Assembly: GCA_000969725.1 (NCBI GenBank)
Contig: JXSR01S015623.1
Length of the DNA: 58,338 nt
From: Ophiothrix spiculata
Taxonomy: Eukaryota; Echinodermata; Ophiuroidea; Amphilepidida; Ophiotrichidae
Strand: one strand, 5' to 3'
The stretch's first letter is position 1. Every line of letters begins with the position of its first letter. Below the pieces are notes generated by a model. It had not been told where the DNA came from. It saw only the letters and a list, made by a program, of their open reading frames with translations, and searched no databases. Below are positions 36,801 to 39,800 of this stretch, piece by piece. Made by a program: the position numbers and the translations under genes.

Positions 36801-39800
36801 ATAATATATAATTATGATGTAAGAGCAAGTTTAAGAGGTTGTTCAGTCCTCTAAATGCATCATCATGCAAAGACGATATTTCATTCCACGATAAGTCCAA
36901 AGTCGCCAACAATTTTAGCCCATCAAAGACATCAATTGGTAAGAATTGAAGTGAGTTATGTGACATGTCTAATTTTTTTAACAAGCCAAGCCCTCTGAAT
37001 GCATCATCATTGATTTTTGAAATGTTATTGAACGATATATTTAATGTTTGGAGGTTGATAAATGCATTAAATATTCCACTGGTTAAAACAGTAAGCTTAT
37101 TGTTGCTCAGATCCAGTGATTCCACTGGATCTTGATGTATCTCTGGAATACACTCCAATTCTCTCCAGCTGCAATCAACATTTGTGTGATTCCATGTCTT
37201 GCACACGATACTTCCTGGTGGGTAACTGCATTCTGAGTTATCAAATGGATCAGCAAAAGTAACAATATATAAATACTGAAGGCACAGAAAAGTACACAGC
37301 AATGAAAGCAACTTGGCCATATTCATGGTCGCTACATGAACTTGAAGCAGTAAATGAATTTTGTGATACCAAAAATATCCTGTTTTCCTGGGAGGGGGAT
37401 GCCTACTTAAATATCTGATGTGATGTGTCATTCCAATGGGTTTGTTTTCCATGAGAGAACTTCAAGCTTGGGTCTGCTCATAATTCTTAGATATGGGTCA
37501 GTTTTTTTCAAAAAATTCCTAACACTAGTAACACACCTTGTCCTGAAAAAGTCAATTTTTCCTGATTACTACTTAAGCTGTCTAAAGCCTTATTTTTCAA
37601 TGGAATGCAGGCAAGGCCACCCCTATGTGTCCTTAATAAAAAGTGTTCAAAAGTTGCTTCCCTGACCTGTACAGAAAATTTTACCTTTCAGTAAATGTTA
37701 GTTCTGTGAACCGTTAACTATTGTTATGAAGCTAACAATGATTCTATTTTAATAATTGGTAAATTACTCAAAAACAATCTCAGGGGCTAGGGCAAATTTA
37801 TTATGAGTTGAAGATGAAATCATTGACAGAAATATTTTTGTATGCAGTGATAAGTGTACTGGGTATTTGATTTTCTGTTTATGAAATATGATAAAGNNNN
37901 NNNNNNNNNNNNNNNNNNNNNNNNNNNNNNNNNNNNNNNNNNNNNNTTAATGATCAAGTAATGTGTTATAATTTTCTTGCCTACAAAATTGATTTGTTAA
38001 CCATACTCCACTTTCATTCATGCTTGTGAAAAGAATAGAGCATATATATCCTATTAAACATTTTTGCCTGTATCCAACATTAATTTGGTTCAAGGTATAC
38101 AAATGAAACTTACAATTGCATCATTTATACTTTGGGGGCGAGCTTGACTTGGTCAGAAAAATTGGCTGATTTATACTGCTATAATTTCAAAACCTGACCC
38201 CAGTTTTCTGAAATGTTTGTAATAATTTTAGCAACACACGTCAGATGTGAGGTTAAACACATTTTTTTTATCAATATTAATATGGTACTTACAACAATCC
38301 AGGTGGGTTTTTTTTGAGTGAATGTGTGAATTTATAGTACACTGTAACTACATGTAGCAGAGAGCCTGAGGTACATGTGTTGAAATTATTGCAGGTTGAC
38401 CAAGGATAATGCCGACCAAATGTAGGTGTCATAGGTTATCCTTAATAAATTGACATCTGGATGACCTTTGACCTGACAGGACACTTTGATGAAACTACTA
38501 ACACGTTATTTTGGGTTGATCATGCTCACAAAATTTGGTTGCCAAAGGTCATTCCTAGATCAAGTGACCTGTGGATTACCTTTGACCTGATGGGTAATTT
38601 AAAATAAAACTCCTGACCTGGTAAATTATTGTTGCCCAAAGGTCATGCTGATCAGATTTGGTAGTCCTAGGTCTTTCCTAGACAAATTGACCTCTAGATG
38701 ACCTTTGACCTATCAGATTACTTTCAATCCCCCATCAATGTATTATGTGTGTTGGCTAAGGATCATGCTATCCAAATTTGGTAGCCACAGATCATTCCTA
38801 GACAATTAATTGACCTCTAGATCCGGCCTTCTCAAATAGCGGCCCGCCAACTACTCTAATTTGGCCCTTCGATCGCCCCTGGAATACAGAGGTATATAGG
38901 ATAAGCATTGAAAATGGTCTTAATTTGGCCCACCACGATGTATTTTTGAACTGGCATTTGTCCTTAATGACCCACAAACAAATGTAATTGAGAACCCCTG
39001 CTCTAGATAATCCTGTAACCTGTAACAAACCTGGGACTGTTGGTCCATACCAACTGGGGAGGAAACCACTCACTAGTAATCTCCTTACAAATGTCATATT
39101 AAGGGGGGGGGGGGTCTACCTCACCATATTTGAAAATTTGTTTAGATCAGGAAAGTTGAAATATTAGCACAAAGAAAAACTACATAATCTCTACTTTATA
39201 ATGCTTTTTATTTGTAGTTCAAACGGACATTCGGTTCTTTAAATTAATTTTTAATGAAATAATTACATTTTCCTATGAAATAAATAAATTATTTTATCAA
39301 GATATTACATTGTAAATCATATGCATCCAAAATGTCTGAAAAGTGATTCCAAAGGTACATGTTATTTAGGGTAGACCCCCCCCCCTAACTGTTAAGTTTT
39401 CTTGATTTTACGAATTCTGACATGCCACTCTTTGGAGAATCATAACTCAATTTCTAGGTGTTATGGCAAGTGTTATTGTTCAACTGAAAATATGTTCTTT
39501 ATGAATCCATAATAAAAACATTAACCAGGTGCCAACTTTAGCTTACTGATAGTTTGTGGTGGACAGTCACATACCAGTCACATATTATATCATCAATATT
39601 GCTCTATTAATTGTTAATGCTATTTTTGTTTTTTTCTTTGTCTAGGCATAATTTGGCCAAACCAAGCCATGCCAGCACCGTTACGCTACTTCAGTTATGT
39701 ACTACCACAAACATATGCAGCGGAATCATTACGGGCTATTCTTTTCAGAGGTAAATGTTATATTCAATGCACAACTGAAACATGGACACTTTTCCTACAC

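Larger units (their letters stand above)
34140..37452. repeat. Tandem segmental duplication, unit B (receptor B with 3' flank)
   Basis: Counterpart of unit A. The 3' flank and TIR part are almost identical to unit A, while the leucine-rich repeats diverged far more. Upstream of about 37450 no match to the unit A 5' flank was seen. Confidence 0.75.
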
